A DNA stretch of 64,000 bases from Cristatella mucedo (GCA_009760855.2 WPIO01000046.1:2621501-2685500), one strand, 5' to 3'; counted from the stretch's first letter, positions 1 through 31,533 are shown. The notes: a model not told the origin generated them from the sequence alone. Numbers and translations are program-made.

Positions 1-167
1 CTGCTCGTGACCAGGCACTGGTTAGGAATACAGAGGTTTGGTGGTTAACTTGCACAACGAAAGCTTTTGGCTTGTATGCTGTGTTGCTAACACTGACTCT
101 GCATACACCCCGAATAGATGCTTGTTCACTTACTATGATAGCTAATTACCCCATTTGGAATGTAATC

Positions 168-295
168 TAAAATATCCCTGTCTGTAACTCCACAAAGCCA
201 CAAGGACCAAGTGGATGTTATGCTGGAGAGCTTTCTATAGCGCGCTCAAAGGCTAAGCAGCTTTTGGTGCGCAAACGGTAGCTAACATACTTCAG
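168..295 (-). mobile_element. LINE-B 3' end, left part of a split copy
   Basis: Matches, on the minus strand, the 3' tail seen at 10771-10880 and 38806-38920: paired 'tctgtaactccacaaag' and 'ggtagc(c/t)aaca' words. The copy breaks at about 295 and resumes at 689. Confidence 0.7.
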
Positions 296-688
296 ATCCA
301 TTATAATTATGGAAGTGTTTACCTATACCCCGTATACACCTCAAATCCTTTGGAGACCGTGTCTTTAGTTTGTATGCTCCCAAAACCTGGAACTCACTCC
401 CGACTTGTGGCACGACATCTACTGAATTGACCACATTTAAGAAGAAAATAAAAACCCATCTATTTATCATAGTATTTAGTGGGTCCCTGTGATTCGACCT
501 TTATGTCCTATGCATGCAGGCCGCCCTGTGCATGTCACGTTTAACAAAGTTACTCTTGTTGTTTATTGAGCATGCTGTCACTAACCATTCGATCGTGCTT
601 TCTTTGCAGCTGATGTAAAGTGCCTAGAAAGAGATTGAGTTCTTTGAGGGTGCTACATCAAATGTATTATTATTATTATTATTATTAT
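296..688 (+). mobile_element. LINE-A 3' fragment inserted in LINE-B
   Basis: Carries the LINE-A reading LKSFGDRVFSLYAPKTWNSL-like block, the shared 3' end (cctagaaagagattgagtt) and an ATT-repeat tail ending near 688. It interrupts a minus-strand LINE-B copy. Confidence 0.75.
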
Positions 689-875
689 CTCACGCAACAA
701 AGAGAAAGTGACAAACATAGCTGAGTCAGGAGGATAGTTGAGGTAGTTGAGTTAGTAGCAGCTCGTGACTGCTGGAAAAGGCATACCACAGCCAGAAGTA
801 GTAGAGACAATGCCGGTGCGTTATATTTATGAAAGTGAGCTCCACAGTCTCGGACTTACAGAGTTGAAATGCGAA
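689..875 (-). mobile_element. LINE-B, right part of the split copy
   Basis: Continues the minus-strand LINE-B sequence (gcaacaaagagaaagtg, then the block around agctccacagtct) exactly where the 168-295 piece stops. Confidence 0.68.
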
Positions 876-959
876 CTCGTAGTACTGTGCATTGCACCCA
901 CATGCTCTCCCATGATGCTGGGGGCGCACCGCTCCCGATTCAGTCGTGATATGCTTTGT

Positions 960-960
<1 letters not shown>

Positions 961-1008
<48 letters not shown>

Positions 1009-1028
1009 GCTTGTCCATATATATATAG

Positions 1029-1069
<41 letters not shown>

Positions 1070-1082
1070 TATATATATATAT
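961..1082. repeat. (AT)n microsatellite
   Basis: Several long AT runs separated by short breaks, in the intron upstream of the first PDLIM exon seen here. Confidence 0.9.
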
Positions 1083-1230
1083 AGCTTGTCCAATTAAACT
1101 TTTCTCCGTTACTCCACTGTGCAAGTATGTGGTGCAAGTACACAGTCGAAAGTGTTGTTTGCTTGCAATTTGTCACTCGCGTTTGCTTTTCCTTGATCTA
1201 ATCTACAGCCTTAGTTCGTCACATTTTCAG

Positions 1231-1396
1231 GCTGTCTCTCCCCGCCAGCTCCCGTGTCTGCTCCGCCTGCAGCCACCGGATTTAGATCTGTGACAGCTCC
1301 GAAGGCCAACGGCAAGGCTGCGAGGGATGCTACCGACAATGGTGCCTCGTCTGACCTGGGACCTATGCACTGCTACTCGTGTGGAGGGCTTATTGC
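1231..1396 (+). CDS. PDLIM: PDLIM exon: Pro/Ala linker and first LIM cysteines
   Basis: The acceptor is acattttcag and the donor is GC|GTAAGT. The exon starts with two bases of a split codon, reads LSPPAPVSAPPAATGFRSV, and ends inside the codon after CYSCGGLI. A second possible acceptor (ctgcag, exon start 1273) keeps the same frame and would give a shorter linker. Confidence 0.82.
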
Positions 1397-4300
1397 GTAA
1401 GTAGCAGAGCTGCCGGTCTGCTGGAGGCAGGCATGCAGTTGAGTTGGATGGAAAGGAACCTTTGGATGGCAACGAAGAGAGATCAAAGTTGGAAGGGGAG
1501 GAGACACAGTGAGATATGTGTTTTTTATGTTAACGAGTTTGCAGCAAGTTCCAGATCGCTCTGGCACTTCACTGACAACTGCGAAGGATTGCAAGGAGAG
1601 TCGATGGGATTGGGGGAGGCTCGAGCAGAGGGTTTGTTCTGGTAGATCACTACCTCAACTACACTCCTGACTGTGCTATGCTTCCCACTTTCTCTTAGTT
1701 TCGTGAGATGAAGTCTGTTGGCTACCGAATGCGTACCGAAAGCCGCTTATGCTGTGAGTGCACTATAGAAAACTCTCCTGCATAACATCCACATAGCCTT
1801 TGTGGCTTTGTGGAGTTACAGACGGAGATACATACATAGACACGACAGGTCATCATGTCTATCTGCCAAAGCCCGACAGCTAGGCTTGCCAGTCATGAAT
1901 GGCAACATTTTCCCTGTTAGACCACTGCCCTCCGACCTGTGATAGGCCCTCCCCCAATTAAACAGTGCATTGACCTAAAGGTTCTGTCGCTTACTTTTGG
2001 GCTCCTTAATTCTCTTGCCCCGGATTTCTGAACTGAACACTGGCTCTCCTCATGCTTTCCCTCCAGTTCCATCTGCTCCTCTCTGAATCTAGTCATTCAG
2101 CTGTGCATGTAACGAATCTAAAGCCTGTTGAAGGCTATGCCTTCAGTTCCTATGCACCCAAAGCCTAAAACTCGCTATCGCCTTACATTTTAACATCCTC
2201 TGACGTAATCTAAAACGAGGCCGAAAACCAACCTCCCACATAGGATTTCTCCATTTTAATTATCCTTTGCTTATATGCTTATGTGCGCAGCAATCGGGTT
2301 TATTGTTATCACTAATCACGTTGATATGATTCCTTTTGAGCCTATGTGAAGTGCCTACAAAAAATATGCAGTTCTCTTTGGGCGTCATACAAGTAGCTAC
2401 TCATTATTACGATTATTAGTATAATTATCCGCGCAGGACCCGTGAGTGGCAAAAAGTGAAAGCATAAATTCAGGCATATACTGTAATCTTGTCGATGCCA
2501 GGAGGCATCCCGATCAAACTTTAAAGTCATTTCGTGGCTGGGGCGCGTGGCTTCTTACAATATCAGGTTCGTGCGATTGATCATCGACCTTGTATCATCG
2601 CCGAGCTCGCGAGCACAGGAGCTGTGTGAGTTCGTTCTGCGTGTGAACGGCTCTACAAGCTTGCTTGCAACGTATGGGTGAGTAGGCCTCACCTGCGACT
2701 GTCCAGAGGCAGTAGGGACCTTGCTGGCTGCTTAAACTAGCTTCTTCGAAGTCGAAATGAGCACGATCAGTCGCCATCAAGCTCTAGAGATGAGTTTTGT
2801 AATGACCAAAGGTACCCCAGCAATGGCACTCAGGCCAGGAGGCCTGCTCTTCGGGAAGCAACTGCAAATAATATACAAATTACTCAGTGTATGGACGATA
2901 AAGGAAATAAGCTATGCGCTGGCAGGTTCTTTGCTGCAGTCCACGGTGTCGCTGACATCGTTCGCTGTTGCCGAGATATTGAGCTGCTCTCGTCAGTGTC
3001 GTGGCTATGCACAGCTAAAAAGCACTGCTGCCTTTTGCTTTCCAGTGGAGTTTTCGCAAAGGTCAGGGGCAAGCCTATTCACTCCGACTGCATTCGATGT
3101 CATCGTTGCCGGCTGCCACTGAAGACTGCTGGTGAGTACAAGCATTCCTCCCTGCCCTCGCCTTTCCCCCTTCCCTGCCTGCCCACCTTCACCTCTCACG
3201 AACTGTCACTGTACATAAACAGTGAGGTGCCGCTGTCTCGCATGGACTCTGACACGTGCTTTCAGGTGCCGGCTGCTTACTTAAATCCCCTTAAGTTTTT
3301 ACTTTAGATAGTGGAGGCACTCGAGCTGGCCGCAATTCAATGGTTCTTTGCTTGCAGCTGAAGCCTTGTTTTTCCTGACCGTGGTTCATTCTGGCACACT
3401 TTTTCGTAAGGGCTGTTAATTTTACTTGCTCCCCACGGTTATCTCTTGGCAGAACTGATGTTTCTTGGTCTTGAATAATGGCATGATGAATGTTTATGGC
3501 TGCCAAAACGTGCCATGAAGTCTATGCAGTTAGTCCTGAATATGGCCTCAGGGTTTTGGTGTTTAGGCTGCAAATGCCGCAAAAAGCTGAAAAAATTGCC
3601 TAACAACCGAATATTTTTTAGGATAGCTTTAAAGGAAAAACAGATTAAATATTAATCGGAAATTTTGGTAATTTACGCATGAAAAAATATGGTTATCCAA
3701 ACCATGTCTAACCCGAAAGTAAACTAGTAGCAACATACACATTTACCGATCTCTGCATCTTATGCAGCTTATTGAACTGAATTGAACTTATTTAGCTTGT
3801 TGAACCTTGATACATCGAGGCGCATGTCTGCAAATTATTAAATGTACATGCTTGTGGCTTTTAAACAGTTTCATGTACAACGTAGTTGTATGCCTTTTTA
3901 ATCCCATAACTTGGCCAATACTTCACGGAGCTAGCCATCACATCCGATCCCTATCCAAGATTAGAAGCTGTCTCCCACAGTGGCTTGTAAAAAATTTAAC
4001 TAGCTCTTTAGTTCTGTCTCAGCTTGATTATTGTAATTCTCTTTTGGCTGGGCTGCCAAAGAAAGCTATTATGCCACTACAGCTGACTATGAATATGGCT
4101 GCAAGGGTAGTCTTCAAGTCCCAGAGGTTTGAGCACGTGTCACCTCTGCTGAAAGAGCTAGGATGGTTGCCGGTTGAGCAAAGGATACAGAGCAAAGTTC
4201 TTATGCTGACCCACAAGGCCTGCCACAGCTTGGCTCCTTCGTACCTAGCTGAACTGCTGCATCAGTTTCAGCCTGTTCGCACCCTCAGGTCCTGTGTGGA

Positions 4301-7128
4301 CAATAAATTAGCTGTCCCATTCCTCCGCTTAAAGACAGTTGGCGACAGAGTTTAGCTCTGCAGGTCCTAGACTGTGGAACTCAATTCCACAATTCTTATG
4401 CAACGACAACTACTCTCCTGCTGCCGATAGCCCATCTTTTTCAGCGATCCTGAGCTGCTACTTCCATGCTACTCACTACCTCAACTGCTCTCCTGACTCT
4501 GCTATGCTTCCCACTGTCTCTTTGTTGCGTGAGACGAAGTCTGTTGGCTACCGAATGCGTACCGAAAGCCGCTTAGGCTGTGAGTGCGCTATACAAAACT
4601 CTCCTGCGTAACACCCACATAGTCTTTATGGTTTTGTGGAGTTACAGATGGAGATACATTACATTCTGATTTCAGTTGGATAAGTATTGCTATACATGTC
4701 CATGATTGCAGAAAATAAAGCTCCATGAAGTTTAATGGAATACTAGTTGCATACGATGCAGATATCGGTAAACTTCTTATTTGTAGATGTTTTGTTTCAG
4801 GTTCCCTACTGGGTTAGACATCGTTTGCATCGTTTTATCTTTTCATGTTTAGGTTTATACTCTCCCTCTTGCCGGTGTGATTGCCAAGTACAATCTAGGC
4901 TTTCACTGCTATGCGGATGACACTCAGTTGTACCTTTGCTTTGATCCCTCCCAGCCCTCCAGCACATCAAATTCTCTCAATTCCCTTGCTGCATGTATTG
5001 AAGACATCCGCATATGGATAGCAGCACATTTTCTCAAATTGAATTACGATAAAACCAACTTACTAGTTATGGGCAAATCAAGTGTGATTCGGAAATTGGA
5101 AAGTCTAAGGGAATTGGAAAGGCACTCAAAATCGGCTCTGCCAGCATATCTCCTGTTGAGCCTAAACGAAATCTAGGTGTCATGTTCCAAAGTGACCTTT
5201 CATTGGACGACCACATCAGCTCCACAGTCAAGTCAGCCTACGTTCAGCTACATAACATTGCTAAAATTCGAGCTTGTTTAGACAGGGATACCACATCTAA
5301 ATTGGTCCATGCATTTGTGACATCTCGTATTGACTTCTGTAACTCACTGCTTGCTGGTCTACCACATTGTACAATCAGGTGCTTACAGCTATTGCAAAAC
5401 TACAGCTAGGCTTGTCTGTCGTGAGCGCCGCTTTGCCACATCACACCACTTCTCGCCGACCCGCACTGGCTCCCAGTCAAGAAACAAAACACATCGACTT
5501 AAAGGTTTTGTCACTCACATTTAAGCCTCTTAATTCTTTGGCTCCAGCCTCCTTATCAGATCTACTGCCCCACCAGGCTAAGCATCGTACCGCCCACTTT
5601 TCGGAATCTAAATGTTTATCTATACCTCGAACAAACATCAAATCGTTTGGTGACCATGCATTTAGTTCATATGGCCTCAAAGCCTGGAACTCACTCCCGA
5701 CCTGCGTCACATCTCGTGACTTGTCCACATCTAAAGAGAAGCTAAAAACGCATCTATTTATGACAGAATTTAGTGGGTCCCTATGATTTGTCCTTTGTGT
5801 GCTTGTGCATGATGACACTATTGCATGATGCCACTTGCATGCTGACCCTGTGGGCGGAACCCCTAACCATGTCATTCTTGTTGTTTATTGAGCATGATAC
5901 CACTTACTATTCGATTGTGCTTCCTTTACAGCAAATGTAAAGCGCCTAGAAAGAGATTGAGTTCTCTGACGGCGCTTTATCAAATGTATTATTATTATTG
6001 TTATTATTATGCGGAAATCGTCAAAACTTCCCATCCCATTCCCATTCTAGTATGTTTGTTTTTGAAAGGTACCCTCAATAAATATTTTATCGGTGGACAC
6101 ATTTTTCAGTATTTGCTTGGTTTTCATCCTTAAATTCCAGCCTCTACAGTAGGCGTGAGTCGTGATGGCACACTAGGTAAGGCGGCTGCTTTCACGACCT
6201 CGGTCCAGAGGTTGTGGGTTCGATTCATGCGGTGGGCGATCCTTTATTGCCGCTGCAAATGGTGGTGATAGCCGTAAAGGCTCTTCTGTCGCTATACGAA
6301 AGAGGCTGTTTAATCAGCTAGGAGTTATTTTTTTAAGCAATGTGTTCTGTTTGGTGTGTAAGAGTTGTGACGGTTCTTAATATTGATAAACGACGATGGC
6401 TTGTGAGCATTACGGCTCTTTGAGCTCTAAAGCCTATCGTGGGCCTCCTACGTCACATGCAACTCTTTCCTAGATCATCAGTCTTTCCGTCTCAGATCTT
6501 CCGGGGCAATAAGCTACCTGATTTGTTCTTTCGTTTGAAGACTGTGGGCAGTGAATGCTTTGGCCATGCTGGTCCTTGAATACAGAGCTTCCACTTCAAC
6601 TTCCACTGTTTTAGTCTGCCGATGCATCCCGTTCTGCTACTGCCCAGCTTTGCACATTTGTTTCGGTCTTCCTTTGCCATTCTTCCTTCAATATCCTCCT
6701 AATTCTTAAAGTGTTCCCTATTCATTGCTGTACCAGGATGGCCGCTCGACCCGCGCACACGATGAGATAGAAGGGAGACCGTGTCCTGCGCTCGCACGGT
6801 TTTTGATATCGGCTCGTGGGCAGCAGTTCCGAATTGACAGTGGTCGCTTGCAGTCATTGGATGCAGTGTCACTCTTATTGGACGATGGCCGCTGGCCGGC
6901 TGGTGCTCCTAGCACAGAAGAAGTGCCCGCCGCTGAGCCGTCCATCACGCTGAAATTTCTTGGTCGCATTTCTCGCTCGAATTGCAGCTCGCCTAGTTTT
7001 TTGCCGTAGGTTATTTCATTGTCAACGATAACATGTACTGCGAGCAGCATGCGAAGGAGGCGACACGCCCGGCCGCTAGCGGCTACATGGCCTACGTGGT
7101 TGACGCTCCCGACGGCAGCAGCTACTGA
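1231..7128 (+). CDS. PDLIM: PDZ and LIM domain protein, ALP type (3' part of gene, three exons)
   Basis: Three plus-strand exons (1231-1396, 3046-3131, 7010-7128) splice in frame with consensus GT-AG sites and end in a TGA. Together they encode a Pro/Ala-rich linker (about 54 residues, containing GFRSVTAP) and one complete LIM domain, then a 20-odd residue tail ending DGSSY. The zinc ligands are all present: CYSC, then 16 residues, HSDC, CIRC, HRC, 18 residues, CEQH. The words GVFAKVRGK and YCEQHAKE and the short tail match the single C-terminal LIM domain of ALP-subfamily PDLIM1-4 proteins, which link an N-terminal PDZ domain to alpha-actinin at Z-discs and stress fibres. The PDZ exons must lie left of the window, so the gene is partial. 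Family assignment is firm; which paralogue is not known. Both introns are packed with retroelements. It converges on SLC5A7. Confidence 0.88.
1648..1835 (+). mobile_element. LINE-B 3' tail fragment
   Basis: Contains gaagtctgttggctaccga and the terminal gtggagttacagacggagat, shared with the other plus-strand LINE-B copies. It lies in a PDLIM intron. Confidence 0.7.
1865..2420 (+). mobile_element. Degraded LINE-A 3' fragment
   Basis: A diverged version of the LINE-A endpiece: the LPRLAD..., tcatctaaag-like and 'ccaaagcctaaaactcgc' blocks in order, ending gtgcctacaaaaa and a decayed ATT tail near 2410. It lies in the PDLIM intron. Stops in all frames. Confidence 0.5.
2421..3045. other. PDLIM intron, no recognisable element
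   Basis: Unique-looking sequence before the middle LIM exon. I see no repeat or coding signal. Confidence 0.4.
3046..3131 (+). CDS. PDLIM: PDLIM exon: middle of LIM domain
   Basis: The acceptor is tgctttccag and the donor is CTG|GTGAGT. The 86-base exon encodes AGVFAKVRGKPIHSDCIRC followed by HRCRLPLKTAG. It supplies the His and three Cys of the LIM core, H-x2-C-x2-C-x2-C. Confidence 0.88.
3132..3904. other. PDLIM intron, no recognisable element
   Basis: Becomes AT-rich after 3.5 kb. No coding match or repeat family seen. Confidence 0.4.
3905..4668 (+). mobile_element. LINE-B 3' part (reverse transcriptase C-terminal region)
   Basis: Encodes a broken stretch with LDYCNSLLAGLPKKAI, AARVVFKSQRFEHVSPLLKE, LGWLPVEQRIQSKVL and LAELLHQFQPVRTLRSCVDN, then, after a frame break near 4350, AGPRLWNSIPQF. 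This is the region downstream of the reverse transcriptase core in L2/CR1-like non-LTR elements. The 3' end is gttacagatggagatacatt. Confidence 0.8.
4845..6012 (+). mobile_element. LINE-A copy with reverse transcriptase fragment
   Basis: Starts inside the reverse transcriptase at VIAKYNLGFHCYADDTQLYL (the YADD active-site box) and runs through NLLVMGKSS, DLSLDDHISSTVKSAY, RACLDRDTTSKLVHAFV and AKLQLGLSV to the 3' end and an ATT tail. Two or more frameshifts break it. It lies in the second PDLIM intron, same strand as the gene. Confidence 0.85.
6154..6322 (+). mobile_element. SINE-A (tRNA-derived) copy
   Basis: Has an A-box-like tggcacactagg and a B-box-like ggttcgattc 45-60 bases later, followed by the conserved body gtgatagccgtaaaggctct and the end gaggctgtttaatcagcta. 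Similar copies occur at 51161, 54861 and, inverted, 44889. Confidence 0.8.
7010..7128 (+). CDS. PDLIM: PDLIM terminal exon: end of LIM domain and stop
   Basis: The acceptor is ttttttgccgtag. The exon begins with two bases completing a Gly codon, reads YFIVNDNMYCEQHAKEA, continues to SGYMAYVVDAPDGSSY, and stops with TGA. CEQH gives the last two zinc ligands. The tail resembles the short hydrophobic tail after the LIM domain of PDLIM1-4. Confidence 0.87.
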
Positions 7129-8130
7129 GAGACGCTGCTTGGTGCATACACTTCCACTGGCGAAATCGGTCGTGGCTCGGTCTTCTTCTTCTGCATATCC
7201 TTACCCGAGGTTGACCTGACCCGGTGCACATCTGGCGCTGCGGCCCCGGGCAAAGCGTGGCTCTACGGTGGCACCACCTATGGCAGCCTGGTTACGTTGG
7301 CCTCGAGCCCGAGGACCTGGAAACCAGCATTGCTGTACGGCGCCTGGTGCAGCCACGTGGGCCACCAAAGGCGATTGCTTGTGCTTACTTTCTCATCTGC
7401 TTATCCGCTGCCGTCTTAGATTTAGGCAATCTAGCACGTCTGCCGCCGAGTAGGTACTGAAGCGTGCCGGCCTGCCAGCAGTTCCGGTGCGAACGTGGCG
7501 CTGCGAATTGTCAAGAGGTCGTGTGCATAAACAGTTAGGTAAGCCGGCCTCGGGCAGACAGAACGTGCACAGTCGCAGGCGCACGATGGGCGCACGATGC
7601 AGAGCAAGCAGCGCTGGGATGATCGCCTGGTGGGCTGTGCGCTGGCTCTCTGCTCTTCGAAGCTACTGAGCGGCCCGTGCGTCCGTGCCGATGTAGCCTC
7701 GTTCATGCGCTATGCGCCTAGAGCTGGCGCAGTGTTTGCTGCCCTTTTCTTTGTGCTGCCTCTGTGCTGCTTTGGGAGCAGCCAGGAACGAGCAGGTGAC
7801 TCGAGCCTGAGCTGAGTGAATCTCACGCAACAGTTGCTGGTGGACAGGTCACGGTGCCGTGCTCGTGAGTGATGCGCATGCAAGAACTGCCGTGCTCGAG
7901 TGAGCATGCACACGCGCCAGTGGGAACGTCGAACTCAATCGCTGTGCTTGTTGTTTTGTGCGTTGCACGTGTTTAAGCTTTCGCTTGGCGTTCGAGTCCT
8001 GCTGCTAGCTTTCTTGAGACTGTCGCCAACCGAAGCACGATTCGCGTAATGAGTATCGGAGTTGCCCTCCTTACTTGGCACTAGAGCCACATCGCAATGG
8101 CTGAGGGATGAGAATAAACTAGCTGCACTC
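7129..8130 (+). other. Probable 3' UTR of the PDLIM gene
   Basis: This is about 1 kb of moderately GC-rich sequence after the PDLIM stop, with no recognisable protein or repeat. The first AATAAA on the plus strand is at 8113-8118, so the transcript may run to about 8.13 kb. The UTR extent is inferred. Confidence 0.4.
8113..8118 (+). terminator. Candidate polyadenylation signal AATAAA for PDLIM
   Basis: A canonical AATAAA lies 985 bases after the PDLIM stop codon. It is the first one seen on that strand after the gene. It sits about 300 bases from the opposing signal of SLC5A7, as expected for convergent genes. Confidence 0.45.
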
Positions 8131-8416
8131 AATAACCAGCAGGCGCTGAGTAAATTCAGGCTTGAGTGGCAATTATTCGGCACTGCCGGTGCAAGAGTCC
8201 ATCCTTGCCATGTGGCAGCCGAAGAATCTGCTTCTGCTGCTGCTGCAAGCCCCCGAAAAATATCTGCTTATCTGCACGTGCTTCTTGATGGCCTCATTTG
8301 GGAGCACATTAATTTAGGAACGCTCACTCAGTAATCAATCTTCAATGCAATATCAATTTCAACTTCAATGCAAAGCCAGTGATTGATGGGAGGTTCGTGG
8401 TCAGACGGATAGATCG

Positions 8417-8422
8417 TTTATT
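8417..8422 (-). terminator. Candidate polyadenylation signal AATAAA for SLC5A7
   Basis: TTTATT on the plus strand reads AATAAA on the minus strand, 182 bases after the SLC5A7 stop codon. This implies a 3' UTR of about 200 bases. Confidence 0.55.
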
Positions 8423-8603
8423 GAGCTTTTTTTTCGGATGCCGGTGGGATTGCTCATCAAAAGGAACCAGGTATGAACATGCAATTCCTACTGAATTGAA
8501 ATTTGCCGAAAAAGTGGCTCACTGGCTTGCTGGCAGAGGCCCGTGACAGTGTACAGCTGCATGACAATGTCGAGGCGTAATTAAATAACGATCGTTGCTG
8601 CTA

Positions 8604-26931
<18,328 letters not shown>

Positions 26932-27016
26932 GCTGTCCGCCGCGGCGTATCCTTGGCTACAGTCGAAAGCGGCGGTGCATTCAGAACGCATTGAACGCGT
27001 AGCCGCAGCAGCAGCA

Positions 27017-28315
<1,299 letters not shown>

Positions 28316-28495
28316 GCTGCCACCAACCACCTTTGCATGCTGACTCTGTGCACGTCACCTCTAAGCATGTTATTCTTATTGCCATTGAGCATGCTACCGC
28401 TTACCAATCGACCATGCCTCCTTTGCAGCATACGTAAGGTGATTAGAAAGCGATTAAGCTCTCTGAGCGCGCTATAAACTGCATTATTATTACAA
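28316..28495 (+). mobile_element. LINE-A 3' end fragment
   Basis: Contains cacctttgcatgctgactct, the gcatgctaccgctta block, the end gattagaaagcgattaagc, and an ATT tail. Confidence 0.65.
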
Positions 28496-31376
28496 TTGAT
28501 TTCTTAGCCCACACCGCCACCGACGATGTCGTCTCAACTTCAAGGTGTCGAGTCAATCAACCACCGGCGACTGGCCGCGCCATATTTGTGCGCTCGTGGG
28601 AGTGAGAATGAACTGTTATGATTTCGCTTCGTGGTTTTTGGTTGCAAGAAATAATCGAGGCAACGTTAGACACGTGCAAGCTGATCCAAACCGATCTGAC
28701 TTGCTGGAGCAGTCAGTTTAAATCAGTCCGCGGCGGCTAATGTCTCGCATGGCTTCCGAGCGGATCCGTTTCGAGAGCTTCCCCTTTTCTTGCATAGTAG
28801 GCATAAGACGACGAATGCCTGCTGACGACTTGTCGGGATGCTGCCTGCGGTGCCCCATAAAATGACTCATCTAGAGTGTCACTAGCCTTACGCGCTAAAA
28901 CGATAAGGGACTCGTAATCTGATTGTGCTAGGAATTGTGCACGTCAACGAGTCGTAGCACCCACTAGATGGTTAAGCACACGCACGCAGGCGACCCGGGT
29001 CCCGCGCTCTCGAGTCGAGCAGTGGGCGATCGATCCGCTTTATGCGAGCGGGCAATTCTTCACCGCACGCTGCCAGCTGCATTCTCCGAGGGTCTTGTTC
29101 CACTGCGCGTATGTGGATGCTTAGCAACCGATCTGCGTCTTTGCTTTACTTTTACTTGACGGAAGTAGAGTCTCTGTGAGCCCCGTCAAGATTCAGTTTT
29201 TATAGTCAGCTGTCAGGTCTGCTCTCGAAGCTCTTCAGAGCTTTGCAGCCATCGGCCCGACGACGACCCTCCGCGAGCCTCTGTGAGTGCTACTCGCGCG
29301 TGTACGTCCGATGCTTTTTTTAATTGCTTTTGATAGCCGATCTTGCTCACGACTGATCACTAGACTTTTTTTTAAAGAATGTCCTCGCGATAGACGTCGT
29401 TTTGTTTTTTCTGTGTTCTGTGCCTTGATCATTTTTTTAGGGTTCGGTAGTCTTTTAAATGTTAAGAAAACAAATTTCTTTGTTCATGCATTTCCTTCGT
29501 TCGCCCCTCGCGCGTCTTGCCGCAAATTTTGTCTGAGTAGAGTCCCCTTCTTGAATTTCCGCTAAGAACGCTTCTGCAAAAGAGTAACCTCTCAAGCCTC
29601 GATCTACGTGCACCCTACATTCTATTTAGGGCTCTCTGCGTCGTGGCTCTAAATACTGATAGTCGACCTGTGTCCTCCGCAGCTGAAGCGTGGAGTGCAG
29701 ACAGCTGTTTTCATCAACACGAATCAACTCAGCGAAGGCAAATGACACGCTAAGCTCTTTAGCTGCCTCCGTTACGAGAATGAAACGCGCGCGCGCGTCT
29801 ACTTAGCAATCAACTCAATTGTAGCCGCCTCGCCGACGGAGAAGTAAGCAATCAATCAATGCTCCGCCTCCCGAGCGATCGACCTGTCGCGACCGTCGAA
29901 CAGTTCGGCCTCGCCTCGCCGGCCTCGCTCTGGCGGCCTGGCCTCGCTCTGGCCGTGGGCGTGGCCGTTGGTAAATTTCGCATCCTCTGGAATCCCGAAC
30001 GAACGGACAGACGGACGGACGGACGGGCGGGCGACAACTGCTAGAAACAAGTCGAGGCTGCGGTTTATGCTGGCGAACTGACGCTCTCTCGCCGACCGCG
30101 TAAGACCGCCCAGTGTGTAGACAGTGGCGAGCGAACCCAACTAGACGGGTCTCTCGGAAAAATCGGTAAACTTTCTTGAAAAAGGAGCGCGGGTCGTTCG
30201 TGATCCGCAATGTCATTTACATGCTGCCGCCAAAGGCAAGCCTGGAAAACGCGAGCTACTCAATCTTTTTGTAACGAGCACAAAGCAAGGCTACATTTGC
30301 AATCGCGCCTCCTACACCGGGTGACGCACGCGTTGACGCACGCTGTGCAGGGATGGCGCTAATAAAGTCGTTTTTCAATCTGCAAAATGCACGCGACCTG
30401 GTCAGACACTGCTCAGCGTTCGGAATTGCTGCTAACAGCTCGACGAGATCAATTCCCCGGCAAGATTTAAAGCGGTTACTCTCCTGCGCTTCCGGTATGT
30501 TGAGTTACCGCTTCCGGTATCAGGATGTTGAGCGATGGCTCACATCCACCGTAGTTCCGGCAAAATGCTGGCAGTTACATGTGCAGTACGTTCAGAAAAG
30601 GTTCGCGCACTTCGGTGCGTCTTTTTCAAAGGGCATCTATCTCGCCGCGGGTGCACCAAGTATAGCAAGCGGCCTGAGAGCGGTCGATCGACCGTTTCCT
30701 ACGCTGGCGTTGTATGCTGTACGATCAGTCGCCATCGCGTATCAGCTCTAACGCGAACTCACTCTGAACTATCAATCGTTCATTCGCTGTCACAACGGCG
30801 CCCGCAAATTGGCCAGCGCTTAATTGTTATGCTGAGCAACATAGCGTGAGCGCTTCGCTGAAGACCACGTGCGGCCGATTCCAGCGACGCACGCACCGCT
30901 CGCACCCGGAAGCTCGCGCGTCATCGCCCGCGCGCTTCCGGTTCATCGAGGCTCGTCAGTTGACTTTCATGTTTGGCTACGTAAATAAAAACACCTTGCT
31001 GTAGGTGGTGCGCCAGATTAAAAAATACGTTAACGCAGGTGGCGTGGCCGTGTTCTTGAGCGCAGGCTCGCGCCACCCACGCAGAAAGCGCGGGGCCGGC
31101 AAACATTTTCTTCCGAGAGCAAAAATAGCTTGATGCTTATATAGAGATGACGCGAGCTCACTTTTGCAGAAGGCTTATTTAGGCAAAAAAATCGCCAGAC
31201 TTCTTTAGCAAAGACCGCTTGTCAGAGGTAGTATCCTCTTTCCCCAACGAACAGCATGCATTTGTGCCCGGTTACATCTGCACTGGATAAACTACGCTAG
31301 TTCACACACACACAAACGCTCCAGCGGCAGTAAGCTTAACGGGCTAGCTTGCTTCACTAGATTCTAGATTATACCC
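28496..31376. other. Intergenic DNA, no gene recognised
   Basis: Patches of high GC (near 29.85-30.05 kb, with a gacg-type short tandem run, and 30.3-30.9 kb). A plus-strand open frame of 132 codons at 30353-30751 has no recognisable motif, so I do not call it a gene. Confidence 0.35.
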
Positions 31377-31438
31377 GCTCTCTCTCTCTCTCGTTCTCTC
31401 TCTCTGTGTCTCTCTGTCTCTCTCTGTGTCTCTCTGTC

Positions 31439-31533
<95 letters not shown>

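Noticed and set aside
4877-5176. LINE reverse transcriptase fragment as a host gene
   Set aside because: The YADDTQLYL block and the repeated 3' end place it in the LINE-A family.
30353-30751. Plus-strand open frame of 132 codons
   Set aside because: No recognisable motif, no splice or family support; chance frame in GC-rich DNA is likely.
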